A program made the position numbers and the translations under genes. The notes below the pieces were generated by a model, which worked only from the letters and a program-made list of their open reading frames with translations, was not told where the DNA came from and did not search any database. From NCBI GenBank assembly GCA_002162075.1, contig CP021423.1:2914001-2978000 (forward strand): a stretch of DNA of 64,000 nt, in the 5' to 3' direction. This DNA is from Armatimonadetes bacterium Uphvl-Ar1. GTDB taxonomy: Bacteria > Armatimonadota > Fimbriimonadia > Fimbriimonadales > Fimbriimonadaceae. Of the stretch, positions 9,185-16,909 are shown in pieces (position 1 is the stretch's first letter; each line of letters opens with the position of its first letter).

Positions 9185-10810
9185 ATGACGAAGTACATAT
9201 TCGTGACAGGTGGGGTGGTTTCCTCGATTGGGAAGGGGATTACGAGCGCGAGTTTGGGGCGGATGCTTCGGAACCGCGGGTACACGGTTGCGCCGGTCAA
9301 GCTTGATCCTTATATCAACGTTGATGCGGGGACGATGAACCCTTACCAGCATGGGGAAGTTTTTGTGACCGAAGACGGCACCGAAACGGACTTGGATTTG
9401 GGGCACTACGAGCGATTTATTGATGTGAACTGTTCGAGTTCAAGTTCGATTACGACGGGGAAGGTTTATCAGAACGTGATTGAAGCAGAGCGGCGAGGTG
9501 ACTATCTTGGGGGGACAGTTCAGGTCATTCCGCATGTAACGAACGAGATCAAGCGGCTCTTGATTGATGCGGGGAAAAAAGAAGAGGCGGACATTGTATT
9601 GGCGGAGATTGGGGGAACGGTTGGGGACATTGAGTCTTTGCCGTTTTTGGAAACCATCCGTCAGGTTCGGAAAGATTTGGGGAAAGAGAACACTTTGTTT
9701 GTTCATGTTACGTTGGTGCCGACGGTTGGCCCGTGGAGTGAGATTAAGACAAAGCCGACTCAGCACTCGGTGATCAACTTGCGACAGATCGGGATTTCGC
9801 CGGATGTGTTGATTTGTCGTTGCGAGGAGGATTTGCCGGAGGATGTGAAGGAGAAGATTTCGCTCTTTTGCGACGTTCCCCAGGAGGCGGTGATTGAAAG
9901 CCGGACGGCAGAAACGATTTATGAAGTTCCGTTGATGTATGAGGCTACAGGTCTTGGTGAACTGGTTTGTCGCCGATTGGGACTTGAGAATTTGAAGGCG
10001 GATTTGAGCGAGTGGGAGGAGATTGTGAAAGTGATCAAGAATCCCACGAATGAGTGCACGGTTGGGGTTGTGGGTAAGTATACGAGCAACGGGGACGCCT
10101 ACAAGTCAATTGCGGAGTCGCTCGGGCACGCAGGAATTGCGAATGATTGCCGGGTGAAGATCAAGTGGATTGAGAGCGACGTTTTTGAAGGCGCGGCGGA
10201 GCCGGCTTCTTTGTTAGAGGGTCTTGACGGAGTGGTTATTGCGCCCGGTTTTGGAACCCGAGGGATCGAGGGCAAGATTGAGGCGTTGCGGTATGTGCGG
10301 GAGAACGGTGTTCCGTTCCTTGGAATTTGTTTGGGTATGCAGATGGCGGTGATTGAATATGCAAGGAACGTGTGCGGGATTGCGGGGGCGGGAAGTGAGG
10401 AGTTTGAGACTCCTGATGCAAAAGTGAATGACCCGGTGATTCACTTTATTCCTGATCAAACGGGGATTACGCATAAGGGTGGAACTATGCGGTTAGGCAG
10501 TTACCCTTGCCATTTGAGCGCGGGAACTTTGGCATTTGAAATTTATGGGGAATCTCCGATTTATGAACGTCATCGCCACCGGTATGAAGTGAATAACGAT
10601 TACCGGGAGTTGCTGATTAAGCATGGGTTGCAGGTGAGCGGTGTCTCGCCAGATTACCGTTTGGTGGAAATGGTGGAGTTACCGGGGCATCCGTTCTTTA
10701 TTGCGACGCAGGCACACCCGGAATTTAAGAGTCGCCCGAATCGGCCCTCGGCGCTGTTCGCATCGCTTGTGGCGGCGGCTTTGGTGCGCAAATCCAAAGT
10801 TTTAGCTTAG
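9185..10810 (+). CDS. pyrG: CTP synthase
   Basis: Makes CTP from UTP using glutamine and ATP, the last step of pyrimidine nucleotide synthesis; cytosolic tetramer. The N-terminal synthetase domain starts canonically (MTKYIFVTGGVVSSIGKG) with the DPYINVDAGTMNPYQHGEV block. The C-terminal class I glutamine amidotransferase has its nucleophile Cys in FLGICLGMQ, with the His-x-Glu pair in AHPEFKSRP. The 541 residues match the normal family length. ATG 9185 was chosen because the conserved N-terminus begins there; an upstream GTG at 9158 would add nine unconserved residues. The stop overlaps that of the convergent oxidoreductase gene. Confidence 0.98.
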   Translation: MTKYIFVTGGVVSSIGKGITSASLGRMLRNRGYTVAPVKLDPYINVDAGTMNPYQHGEVFVTEDGTETDLDLGHYERFIDVNCSSSSSITTGKVYQNVIEAERRGDYLGGTVQVIPHVTNEIKRLLIDAGKKEEADIVLAEIGGTVGDIESLPFLETIRQVRKDLGKENTLFVHVTLVPTVGPWSEIKTKPTQHSVINLRQIGISPDVLICRCEEDLPEDVKEKISLFCDVPQEAVIESRTAETIYEVPLMYEATGLGELVCRRLGLENLKADLSEWEEIVKVIKNPTNECTVGVVGKYTSNGDAYKSIAESLGHAGIANDCRVKIKWIESDVFEGAAEPASLLEGLDGVVIAPGFGTRGIEGKIEALRYVRENGVPFLGICLGMQMAVIEYARNVCGIAGAGSEEFETPDAKVNDPVIHFIPDQTGITHKGGTMRLGSYPCHLSAGTLAFEIYGESPIYERHRHRYEVNNDYRELLIKHGLQVSGVSPDYRLVEMVELPGHPFFIATQAHPEFKSRPNRPSALFASLVAAALVRKSKVLA

Positions 10811-11928
10811 AGGGATTGGCTGACCATTTGGGCGGTTTCTTCGCCGACAAGCGTGCCGATGGCAACGCCCATTCCGCCCATACGGACGGCGCAGAAGGTT
10901 GTTGGATTGATCTGTTGGATAATGGGCTTTTTGGTTGTGCCCATGCCCATGATCCCGGCCCAAGCGTAGTCAATCTCGTGGGGTGTTTTGGGGAGAATTG
11001 TGGTTTGCAGAAGGGTTTTGAGTTGATTTTGGATAAGGGTTGTGGTTTGCATATCAGTGGTTGTTTCGCACTCAAAGTCAAGATTGCGACCGCCGCCGAA
11101 GAGGACACGGTTGTGGATGTTACGGAAATAGTAGTATCCACGGTCGAGGTGGAATGTGCCTTGGAAGGGAAGGTTGGGGATTGGTTTGGTGATCAGGACT
11201 TGCGCCCGGGCGGGGTTGACATCAAGATCGGGGAGGAGTTGGCGGGCGAATCCGTTAGTGCAAATGATTAACCTTTTGGTAGAAATTGGCGGGGTTTGGT
11301 CGGTATGGACGGTTGCTTCGTCGAAGTGAGTGACGGTGATTTGATTGAGGATTTTGATGCCTTTTGATGCTGCAATCTGGATCAGGGCTTGCATCATTTG
11401 GCCCGTGTTGATTTGGCCTTCAGCATGATTGAGGAAGAGCGAGTGCGTATTTTGGAAACAAAATTGGGGGAGCTTGTTGCTGGCATCGGTAAAGGTTTCG
11501 GCGAGGTTGGTGATTGGGGTGAGAAGCGTGTTGAGGCGATCCAGGTTGTGTTCGCAGAGTTCGTGGGTGGTTTGGTCGGCGATGAGCTCGTATCCTCCGA
11601 GGGGCTGGTAGTCGAGGATTTGGTCGGTAACACGGTGGCGCAATTTTTGAAGGCCCTGGTAGCGGCGGTTGACGAGTGCTTGAACTTCTTGATCGGAGAG
11701 TACGTTGAGGTCGTCGAGAATTTCGGTGATTGAACCGATGCATGCGAACCCAGCATTTTTGGTGCTGGCACCGGTGGGGATGAGTCCCCTTTCGAGGACT
11801 ATGATTTTAAGGTTTGGATGGAGCTCTTTGAGGGAGATGGCGGTGCTGAGGCCGACAATTCCTGAACCGATGATGGTGACATCGGCTTGGTCGAAGTAAG
11901 TGGACTGTTCCCAGTAGCTGAACTGCAC
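10807..11928 (-). CDS. FAD-dependent oxidoreductase (DAO/glycine oxidase-like)
   Basis: Flavoprotein of the DAO family, 373 residues. The N-terminal Rossmann dinucleotide-binding motif (VTIIGSGIVGLSTAISL) is followed by an acidic ribose-binding Glu in IIVLERG, and a second FAD contact region at the C-terminus (AWAGIMGMGTTKKPII). Such enzymes oxidise amines or amino acids, or remodel glycerol-type substrates; the substrate cannot be told. The start is GTG at 11928, six bases after TAAACT, a spacing repeated elsewhere in the window and suggestive of a leaderless transcript. It converges with pyrG, with overlapping stop codons. Confidence 0.85.
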   Translation of the reverse strand: MQFSYWEQSTYFDQADVTIIGSGIVGLSTAISLKELHPNLKIIVLERGLIPTGASTKNAGFACIGSITEILDDLNVLSDQEVQALVNRRYQGLQKLRHRVTDQILDYQPLGGYELIADQTTHELCEHNLDRLNTLLTPITNLAETFTDASNKLPQFCFQNTHSLFLNHAEGQINTGQMMQALIQIAASKGIKILNQITVTHFDEATVHTDQTPPISTKRLIICTNGFARQLLPDLDVNPARAQVLITKPIPNLPFQGTFHLDRGYYYFRNIHNRVLFGGGRNLDFECETTTDMQTTTLIQNQLKTLLQTTILPKTPHEIDYAWAGIMGMGTTKKPIIQQINPTTFCAVRMGGMGVAIGTLVGEETAQMVSQSL

Positions 11929-11934
11929 GGGATT

Positions 11935-11940
11935 AGTTTA
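11935..11940 (-). promoter_or_regulatory. -10-like TAAACT placed 6 bases before a GTG start
   Basis: On the minus strand TAAACT ends six bases upstream of the oxidoreductase GTG at 11928. The spacing fits a -10 box whose transcript starts at or next to the start codon. Confidence 0.5.
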
Positions 11941-12008
11941 GTCGGTTTGAGTGGGTCTTGCGATTGAGGTTATGCCTACGGTGCGGAGGGTTTGGATGGG
12001 GGGCGTTT

Positions 12009-12014
12009 CATAAT
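12009..12014 (+). promoter_or_regulatory. -10-like CATAAT before the RGG-protein gene
   Basis: CATAAT followed by AGGGG, the same extended context seen before the genes at 26554 and 42890. Here a leader of about 30 bases follows with a clear Shine-Dalgarno (GGAAGGAG) about ten bases before ATG 12050. Confidence 0.45.
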
Positions 12015-12049
12015 AGGGGTCTTTCCTGCGTGGAAGGAGTGAGTTTGAG

Positions 12050-13305
12050 ATGAGCAACCGCCAATTTAGCCGAGACCCTGAAGACTTTGACCAATATCGT
12101 CGGCGATTGATATTGAAGTCTAAGCCAGTGGGGAAAGAGGAGCGGGCGGAGTGGTTTCAGAGTTTTTGCGACCTGATTGAAAAGGCGTTTCCGGCACAGG
12201 AGAGTCGGGTGAATCGTCCGGGGGTGGCGCACAGGTTGTTTGCGGCGGAGATTGCGATTCCCCGGATGAAGCCAGAGACCCTAGTCGGGTTTGCCAATGA
12301 GTTTGAGCAGCTCTTTTTGGAGGCAATGCCGGTAACGATGGAAGGGTGCCGAACCCATTTGTATCAGGATCGGCTGGACGTCATTTGGGAGGCGGTGATT
12401 GATTTGGGCGATGCGTACGTCACGCTTGGGGTGAAGTTGCGGAACGCGGATTTTGGGATGAAGGAGTTCAACAATGACGACCGGAACGACTTCAAGCGGG
12501 AGAGGGGGACTTTCGAGAAAGATCGGGATGATCGGCCACGAAAGTTTGATCGTGGTGGCGGCGGAGGGGGCGGATTCCGAGGTGATCGCGATGGCGGGGA
12601 CCGTGGGGGCTATCGGGGAGGCGGGGATCGAGGAGGTTCTGGCGGCGGCTATCGGGGTGATCGGGACGGAGGTGATCGAGGGGGCTATCGGGGAGGCGGT
12701 GATCGCGGTGGATCTGGTGGTGGATATCGGGGTGATCGAGATGGCGGGGATCGTGGCGGATATCAAGGAGGCAGTGATCGCGGTGGATCAGGCGGAGGTT
12801 ATCGGGGCGGAGATCGAGAAGGGGATATCGAGGCGGCGGCGACCGTGACAACCGGGGCGGCGGAGGTGGATATCGAGGTGGTGGTGGCGGCTATCGCGGG
12901 GGTGGGGACGATCGTGGAGGATCGGGTGGATACCGTGGCGGAGACCGGGACAATCGAGGTGGCGGCGGAGGTTATCGTGGAGGAGGAGACGACCGCGGAG
13001 GATCGGGTGGGTACCGTGGCGGTGGTGGCGATCGGGACAATCGTGGCGGTGGAGGAGGATATCGAGGCGGCGGAGATCGAGACAATCGAGGTGGCGGCGG
13101 AGGTTATCGTGGAGGAGGAGACGACCGTGGAGGATCGGGGGGATACCGTGGAGGCGGTGGAGATCGGGATAATCGAGGTGGTGGTGGCGGTTTCCGGGGT
13201 GGCTCCGGTGGTGGTGGATTCAAACGCGGCGGCGGTGGCGGCGGTGGATTCAAGGGCGGCGGGGGCGGGTTCAAAAAAGGCGGCCCACCGAAACGGCGTG
13301 ACTAA
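12050..13305 (+). CDS. RGG/YRGG-repeat putative RNA-binding protein, frameshifted at 12821-12824
   Basis: No named family recognised. Residues 1-145 form an ordered, charged N-terminal domain, and the rest is low-complexity RGG/GGYRGG/DRGG repeat ending in GGFKKGGPPKRRD. The repeat frame breaks at the G4 run 12821-12824, after which the other frame reads Ala/Val/Glu-rich nonsense. One extra G restores uninterrupted Gly-Arg repeats to a TAA at 13303-13305 and 418 residues in total. RGG boxes bind RNA and promote condensates in other proteins; such a long one is unusual for a bacterium. A strong Shine-Dalgarno precedes ATG 12050. Function is not known. Confidence 0.75.
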
Positions 13306-13314
13306 CGGTTGGGG

Positions 13315-13662
13315 CTACCCTGTAGTGCTTTTGCGATAAGTGGGGTGGTTCATCTCACGGATTTCGAGAGTCCAAGACACGGGCAGTTGAGCGTGACTTT
13401 CGATGTACTCGGTGCCGATGGCGTAGAGTCGATCACTGATTTCTTGGAGCGTATCGGGGTTCCTGCCTTCGAGGAGGCAGACGGCAAGATGGATGAATTG
13501 GGTTGGCGCACTGTTTCCGGGGATGTAATGCTCGGCGGGTCGAGAATATGATTTAACGGATGCGGGATCAATAGTTTTGATTTGGCAGAATTCTTCGGTG
13601 AGAAGTTCCAGGAGGGGTTTTATAGAGACTGTGGTTGAATGGTCGAGTTGAAGATGGGGCAT
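13315..13662 (-). CDS. 5-carboxymethyl-2-hydroxymuconate isomerase (CHMI) family tautomerase
   Basis: Small protein of 115 residues starting MPHLQLDHS. The Pro right after the initiator Met is the catalytic base of the tautomerase superfamily and matches the CHMI (HpaF) start. The later SPE/FIHL region and length also fit CHMI. The true substrate is uncertain because no homoprotocatechuate pathway genes are near. TAAACT (13669-13674) lies six bases before the ATG on this strand but also overlaps the stop of the upstream hydrolase gene, so an own promoter is possible but doubtful. The two genes are ten bases apart and may be one unit. Confidence 0.75.
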   Translation of the reverse strand: MPHLQLDHSTTVSIKPLLELLTEEFCQIKTIDPASVKSYSRPAEHYIPGNSAPTQFIHLAVCLLEGRNPDTLQEISDRLYAIGTEYIESHAQLPVSWTLEIREMNHPTYRKSTTG

Positions 13663-13671
13663 AAAGTCAGT

Positions 13672-14667
13672 TTATCTGGAACTGATGGGGTTGAGAATTT
13701 TTGCTAGAGCTTCGGTGATGGCTGGGCTGATTGCAGACCAAGCCATGTTGCCGTTGGTGAGCAGGACGACTCCTGCTCCATCCAGGGGCCGTAGGGTTGA
13801 GTTTCCACTGTAACCGTCGCACTGACCGCCGAGAAAGATTTCAAAAGAGTTGTCCAGATTCCGTCGGTTAAGTCCATGGGTTGATTGACCAGTGTGGATT
13901 GAAAAGAGTAAGTCTGCTGATGACTTGGAAATAAGGCTCGGTTTATTTTGGTAGGCTTGGATCATTGCCGCGTACATTGCGGCTATGTCAGCGGCATTAC
14001 TCCAAAGCCCTTGAGCTGATGATTCGGGGTAGTAGCGCCGCTTGATTTCACCTGGTGCGATTAGATTTGGGTTTTTTGGTTCAAAGTAGGATGAGTTTGT
14101 GAGATTTAAGGGTTTGAAAACACGAATTTCGGCTAAGGATTCGATGGTTTGACCTGTGATGTCTTCGACTATTGCCTGGAGGAGTAGGATGTCGGGGGCG
14201 GAGTTAGATTGTTTGGTTCCGGGGGCGTTTGAAATGATGAATCGTTTCAGAATTTCATTTCTTGGCGGAATGTTTTGAGAGGTTGGGTAGCCGAAGTATT
14301 TGTACTGCGTATTCCCACTCAATCCGGTGAGAAGATGGCGAACAAGGAGTGGGTTAGTTGATTCAAACGGGTTGTTGGGAAGAGGAAATGTTTTTTGGTA
14401 GAAGCTGACCTTTTGATCGAGGTCGAGTTGTTTAGAGTCGACAAGTTGGAATGTGATGATTAGGAGGGGTAATCGGGAGAGAAAGCCAACTTGGAAGGCT
14501 TGGTGATTGGGGTCACCGATTGATTGCGCTTGATCGAGCTGGCCATTTTTTATTGTTGCAATGGAAACTGCTGCGGCACCAACGGCCCTGAATTTTGGTT
14601 GCCACTCTGCGGCGTTAAGAATGTCTCGAGTGACCAAGAATGGGAGGAAAAGTGGCACGATTGTCAT
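13672..14667 (-). CDS. Beta-lactamase-like serine hydrolase with lost catalytic motifs
   Basis: 331-residue protein with the class C beta-lactamase/esterase EstB layout: FQVGFLSRLPLLIITFQLVDS near residues 58-78, LVRHLLTGLSG near 108, PGTKQSNSAPDILLLQAIVEDITGQ near 150, and a late glycine-rich strand. The family SxxK at the first site (usually GSISK) reads GFLSR here, so the nucleophile Ser is Phe62 and the Lys is Arg65. The second motif (YxN) reads NSA. The fold is therefore likely kept while serine hydrolysis is lost. A short hydrophobic N-terminus suggests export. The open frame is intact, so it is not an obvious pseudogene. Role unknown. Confidence 0.65.
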   Translation of the reverse strand: MTIVPLFLPFLVTRDILNAAEWQPKFRAVGAAAVSIATIKNGQLDQAQSIGDPNHQAFQVGFLSRLPLLIITFQLVDSKQLDLDQKVSFYQKTFPLPNNPFESTNPLLVRHLLTGLSGNTQYKYFGYPTSQNIPPRNEILKRFIISNAPGTKQSNSAPDILLLQAIVEDITGQTIESLAEIRVFKPLNLTNSSYFEPKNPNLIAPGEIKRRYYPESSAQGLWSNAADIAAMYAAMIQAYQNKPSLISKSSADLLFSIHTGQSTHGLNRRNLDNSFEIFLGGQCDGYSGNSTLRPLDGAGVVLLTNGNMAWSAISPAITEALAKILNPISSR

Positions 14668-14684
14668 AGTGTCCTAGCCTTGAG

Positions 14685-14712
14685 TCGCCTCCTGGCACCT
14701 GCCAGGAAGCGA
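14685..14712. terminator. Strong 13-bp hairpin between yceI and the hydrolase gene
   Basis: A 13-base stem (one G-T pair) closed by a two-base loop, centred on TCCTGGCA/TGCCAGGA. It lies between the end of the YceI gene and the start of the hydrolase gene, both on the minus strand. No U-run follows, so it may be a weak terminator or an mRNA-stabilising hairpin. Confidence 0.45.
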
Positions 14713-14723
14713 TATTTATTCAA

Positions 14724-15344
14724 CTATTTTATTGTGTAGCCGACGGCTGCGAGGTCAATGTCAACCTTGTTGCCGATGACGTTTTGGTTGAGATCGGGGG
14801 CGAGGTTATGGTCGAGTCGGTTGAAGCTGAATTTTGTTCGGACGACGACGAGGTCACCTTTCTTGCCGGGAACTCCTCCTCGCGCGGCGAGGGCATCGGG
14901 CAGGTGGGTAGCGGTGGCTTTGACGGTGAGGTCTTTGGTGATGCCGTTGAGGGTGAATTTGCCTTTGACGTCGGACTCAAAGACTCCTTTCTTGATCTCT
15001 TTGGTATTGGCCAGGGAGACGATTTCAAATTCAATGGTCGGAAATTTTTGGGGATTGAGGCACCAGTCGCCTTGCATGGCATCGGTCATGCCCTGGGATG
15101 CAGCTTTGACTTTTGCAGTTTCGACAGTAATTTTTCCGGTGGTTTTTTCTGGGTGAGCGGGGTCGAACTGGATATTTCCGGAAACGGCGTCAGTGGTGCC
15201 AAAGATAGGTTCGAGGGGACTGTCTACGGCGAAGGTGAGTCCGTTGACGCCTTTTGGATCCTTGAAATCGTAAGGGGCGGGGGCGAAGGTGGGGGCGACC
15301 AAAACTGAGGCGGCAAGGGCAAAGAGCGCGGATTTAACAATCAT
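14724..15344 (-). CDS. YceI family secreted protein
   Basis: Exported lipocalin-like protein of the YceI family, which binds isoprenoid chains such as polyprenols; physiological role often unclear. ATG at 15344 gives a signal peptide (MIVKSALFALAASVLVAPTF). Then come typical YceI strands: FAVDSPLEPIFG, VSGNIQFDP, FPTIEFEI, VKGKFTLNGITKDLTV and FNRLDHN. Total 206 residues, normal for the family. TACATT lies eight bases before the ATG, near the leaderless arrangement seen elsewhere. The 202-base AT-rich gap up to the DUF4331 gene holds the divergent promoters. Confidence 0.88.
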   Translation of the reverse strand: MIVKSALFALAASVLVAPTFAPAPYDFKDPKGVNGLTFAVDSPLEPIFGTTDAVSGNIQFDPAHPEKTTGKITVETAKVKAASQGMTDAMQGDWCLNPQKFPTIEFEIVSLANTKEIKKGVFESDVKGKFTLNGITKDLTVKATATHLPDALAARGGVPGKKGDLVVVRTKFSFNRLDHNLAPDLNQNVIGNKVDIDLAAVGYTIK

Positions 15345-15546
15345 GACTGTGTAATGTACGACTTCCGACAAAACTTTGTTTCGCGATTTGATATGGAAAT
15401 CAGTAAATTTAACGAAGTGCTATTAGTAGGTGGAAATGTCATTTATGAAATTTCATTCAAAAATGAGATTACGTTCAGGCTATATTCAGATTGGATTTGT
15501 AGATTATCGATAACTCTCCGGCGAAAGACTTGGAGGAGATGAACCT
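15345..15546. promoter_or_regulatory. AT-rich divergent intergenic region
   Basis: 202 bases between the divergent yceI and DUF4331 genes, clearly richer in A+T than its surroundings. It must carry both promoters. A Shine-Dalgarno GGAGGAG lies eight bases before ATG 15547. No hairpin or repeat stands out. Confidence 0.4.
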
Positions 15547-16224
15547 ATGAAACAGAAACATTATTGGCTGATGGCGGGGGTTGTCGTTTTGGCAACTGGT
15601 TCGGGCATTCGGCTAGCTCAGGCGAGTGACCATGCGGACACTCAGGAAGTTGTGAGTCGAGCGGGGACGGATTTGACGGACGTTTACGTTTTTCCGAGCC
15701 CTGAAAACTCAGACAATGTGGTTTTGGCGATGAATTTCAATCCGCTGATCCCACGCGGGGGAACCGCTCAATTTGATACCGACGTGCTGTATCAGTTCAA
15801 ATTGGATTTGAATGCAGACGGAGTTGAGGATCGGGTGATTCAGGTGACATTTACAGGCAGCGGAGCGAATCAGCGGGTTCGCGTTGCGGGTCCGATGCGA
15901 CCAAATCAAGTAGGCGGAACCAACACTTTGCTTCCGGTGACGATGAATGAAGGCGCGGTCAACACAACGTTTTTTGCAAGTCCGACGGTGAAGGTGTTTG
16001 CGGGATTGCGAGAAGACTCATTCTTCTTTGATTTGGAGCAGTTCTTCACGATTCTTCCGGATCGCGGGGTTCCGAGTGGTTTGACTCAACCGCCGGCGAA
16101 TCCGAACCAGCCGATGGCGACGAGTTGGAGACCGACGGGTCAGGCGGTGGACTTTTTATCGAATGGCGGATTCAATGTGCTTTCGATTGTGATTGAGTGC
16201 CCGAGGGCACTTTTGGTGAACTGA
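15547..16224 (+). CDS. DUF4331 protein, N-terminal half
   Basis: Secreted protein of 225 residues. A signal peptide (MAGVVVLATGSGIRLAQA) is followed by the canonical DUF4331 opening SDHADTQEVVSRAGTDLTDVYVF. The family normally continues for about 450 residues. Here the protein stops after VLSIVIECPRALLVN, just where full-length members read on into a xIGVWATTS segment. That segment and the rest of the domain are found in the next gene, one base downstream. Function of DUF4331 is unknown; it often neighbours TPR proteins, as here. Confidence 0.85.
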   Translation: MKQKHYWLMAGVVVLATGSGIRLAQASDHADTQEVVSRAGTDLTDVYVFPSPENSDNVVLAMNFNPLIPRGGTAQFDTDVLYQFKLDLNADGVEDRVIQVTFTGSGANQRVRVAGPMRPNQVGGTNTLLPVTMNEGAVNTTFFASPTVKVFAGLREDSFFFDLEQFFTILPDRGVPSGLTQPPANPNQPMATSWRPTGQAVDFLSNGGFNVLSIVIECPRALLVN

Positions 16225-16225
16225 T

Positions 16226-16849
16226 ATGAAACGACAGATTCAAATTTTGGCTTTGGGATCGCTGGTTGCGGTCTCGATGGTGTCAGGTTGTGGAGGATCG
16301 AATAATTCTGGTTCTTCGGCGAACTTGGGCCGGATTGGGGTTTGGGCGACAACAAGTGTTCGATCTGGATCGAGCTTTGCGCAACAAGACCGATTGTCGA
16401 ATCCCGTTGTGAACGAAGTGTTTGCGACGTTTGCGAATGATCGGCACAGGATCAACAATTTGGCTCAGCCCAATGAGGATGTGAACAATCTGGCGAATGA
16501 CATTCAGGGTTTTATGACTGGAGTTGCCGGGCGTTCCCAGGCGATCACGGATGTTGTCAAAGCGGTATTTGCTCAGGATGTAATGGTTGTTGATTTGGGT
16601 TCGAGTGCTCAGACAGCGGCTTATCTTGGTGTCCAGACCGGCGGCGCAACAGGCAGTACGTTTGGTGGTCGTGCGTTGACGGATGACGTTGTGGACACTT
16701 CGCTCGGAGTGGTCTTTGGTGGAACGGTACCGGCCTTGGGTTTGGCACCGGATGATGGTAACCAGATTCCAACTCTAACGAGTGACAATGTTGGCCCTGG
16801 AGGCAAGCAGTTCACTAATACGTTCCCTTATCTGGGGGCTCCGCGCTAG
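16226..16849 (+). CDS. DUF4331 protein, C-terminal half with its own lipoprotein signal
   Basis: 207-residue lipoprotein. ATG 16226 starts a signal peptide with lipobox (SMVSGC at residues 17-22) and a short Gly/Ser linker. From GRIGVWATTSVRSG onward it matches the second half of DUF4331, including RLSNPVVNEVFATFANDRHRINN and the ending TFPYLGAPR. The gene starts one base after the TGA of the preceding N-terminal half, so the two halves are exported separately and may reassemble, with this one membrane-anchored. No single indel would merge them cleanly, because the signal peptide lies between. Confidence 0.75.
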   Translation: MKRQIQILALGSLVAVSMVSGCGGSNNSGSSANLGRIGVWATTSVRSGSSFAQQDRLSNPVVNEVFATFANDRHRINNLAQPNEDVNNLANDIQGFMTGVAGRSQAITDVVKAVFAQDVMVVDLGSSAQTAAYLGVQTGGATGSTFGGRALTDDVVDTSLGVVFGGTVPALGLAPDDGNQIPTLTSDNVGPGGKQFTNTFPYLGAPR

Positions 16850-16856
16850 GGTGAGG

Positions 16857-16895
16857 TTCTCCGAGGTTGGTTGTCTGGCCTCGGAGAAAATTTTT
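16857..16895 (+). terminator. Intrinsic terminator after the DUF4331 genes
   Basis: Ten-base perfect stem TTCTCCGAGG/CCTCGGAGAA with a 12-base loop, followed by AATTTTT. It ends just before the TPR lipoprotein gene, so it either ends the DUF4331 transcript or attenuates reading into that gene. Confidence 0.75.
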
Positions 16896-16909
16896 AAGGG
16901 GAATCGGAG

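Noticed and set aside
12560-13250. Tandem DNA repeat as a mobile or CRISPR-like element
   Set aside because: The periodicity comes from the RGG codon repeat of a coding gene; units vary in length and sequence.
12827-13339. Ala/Val/Glu-rich C-terminus of the unbroken frame starting at 12050
   Set aside because: It is the wrong frame of the RGG repeat after a one-base loss; the neighbouring frame continues the Gly-Arg repeat perfectly to a stop.
15354-15542. Short plus-strand open frame between yceI and the DUF4331 gene
   Set aside because: No Shine-Dalgarno, no recognisable protein, AT-rich promoter-type sequence.
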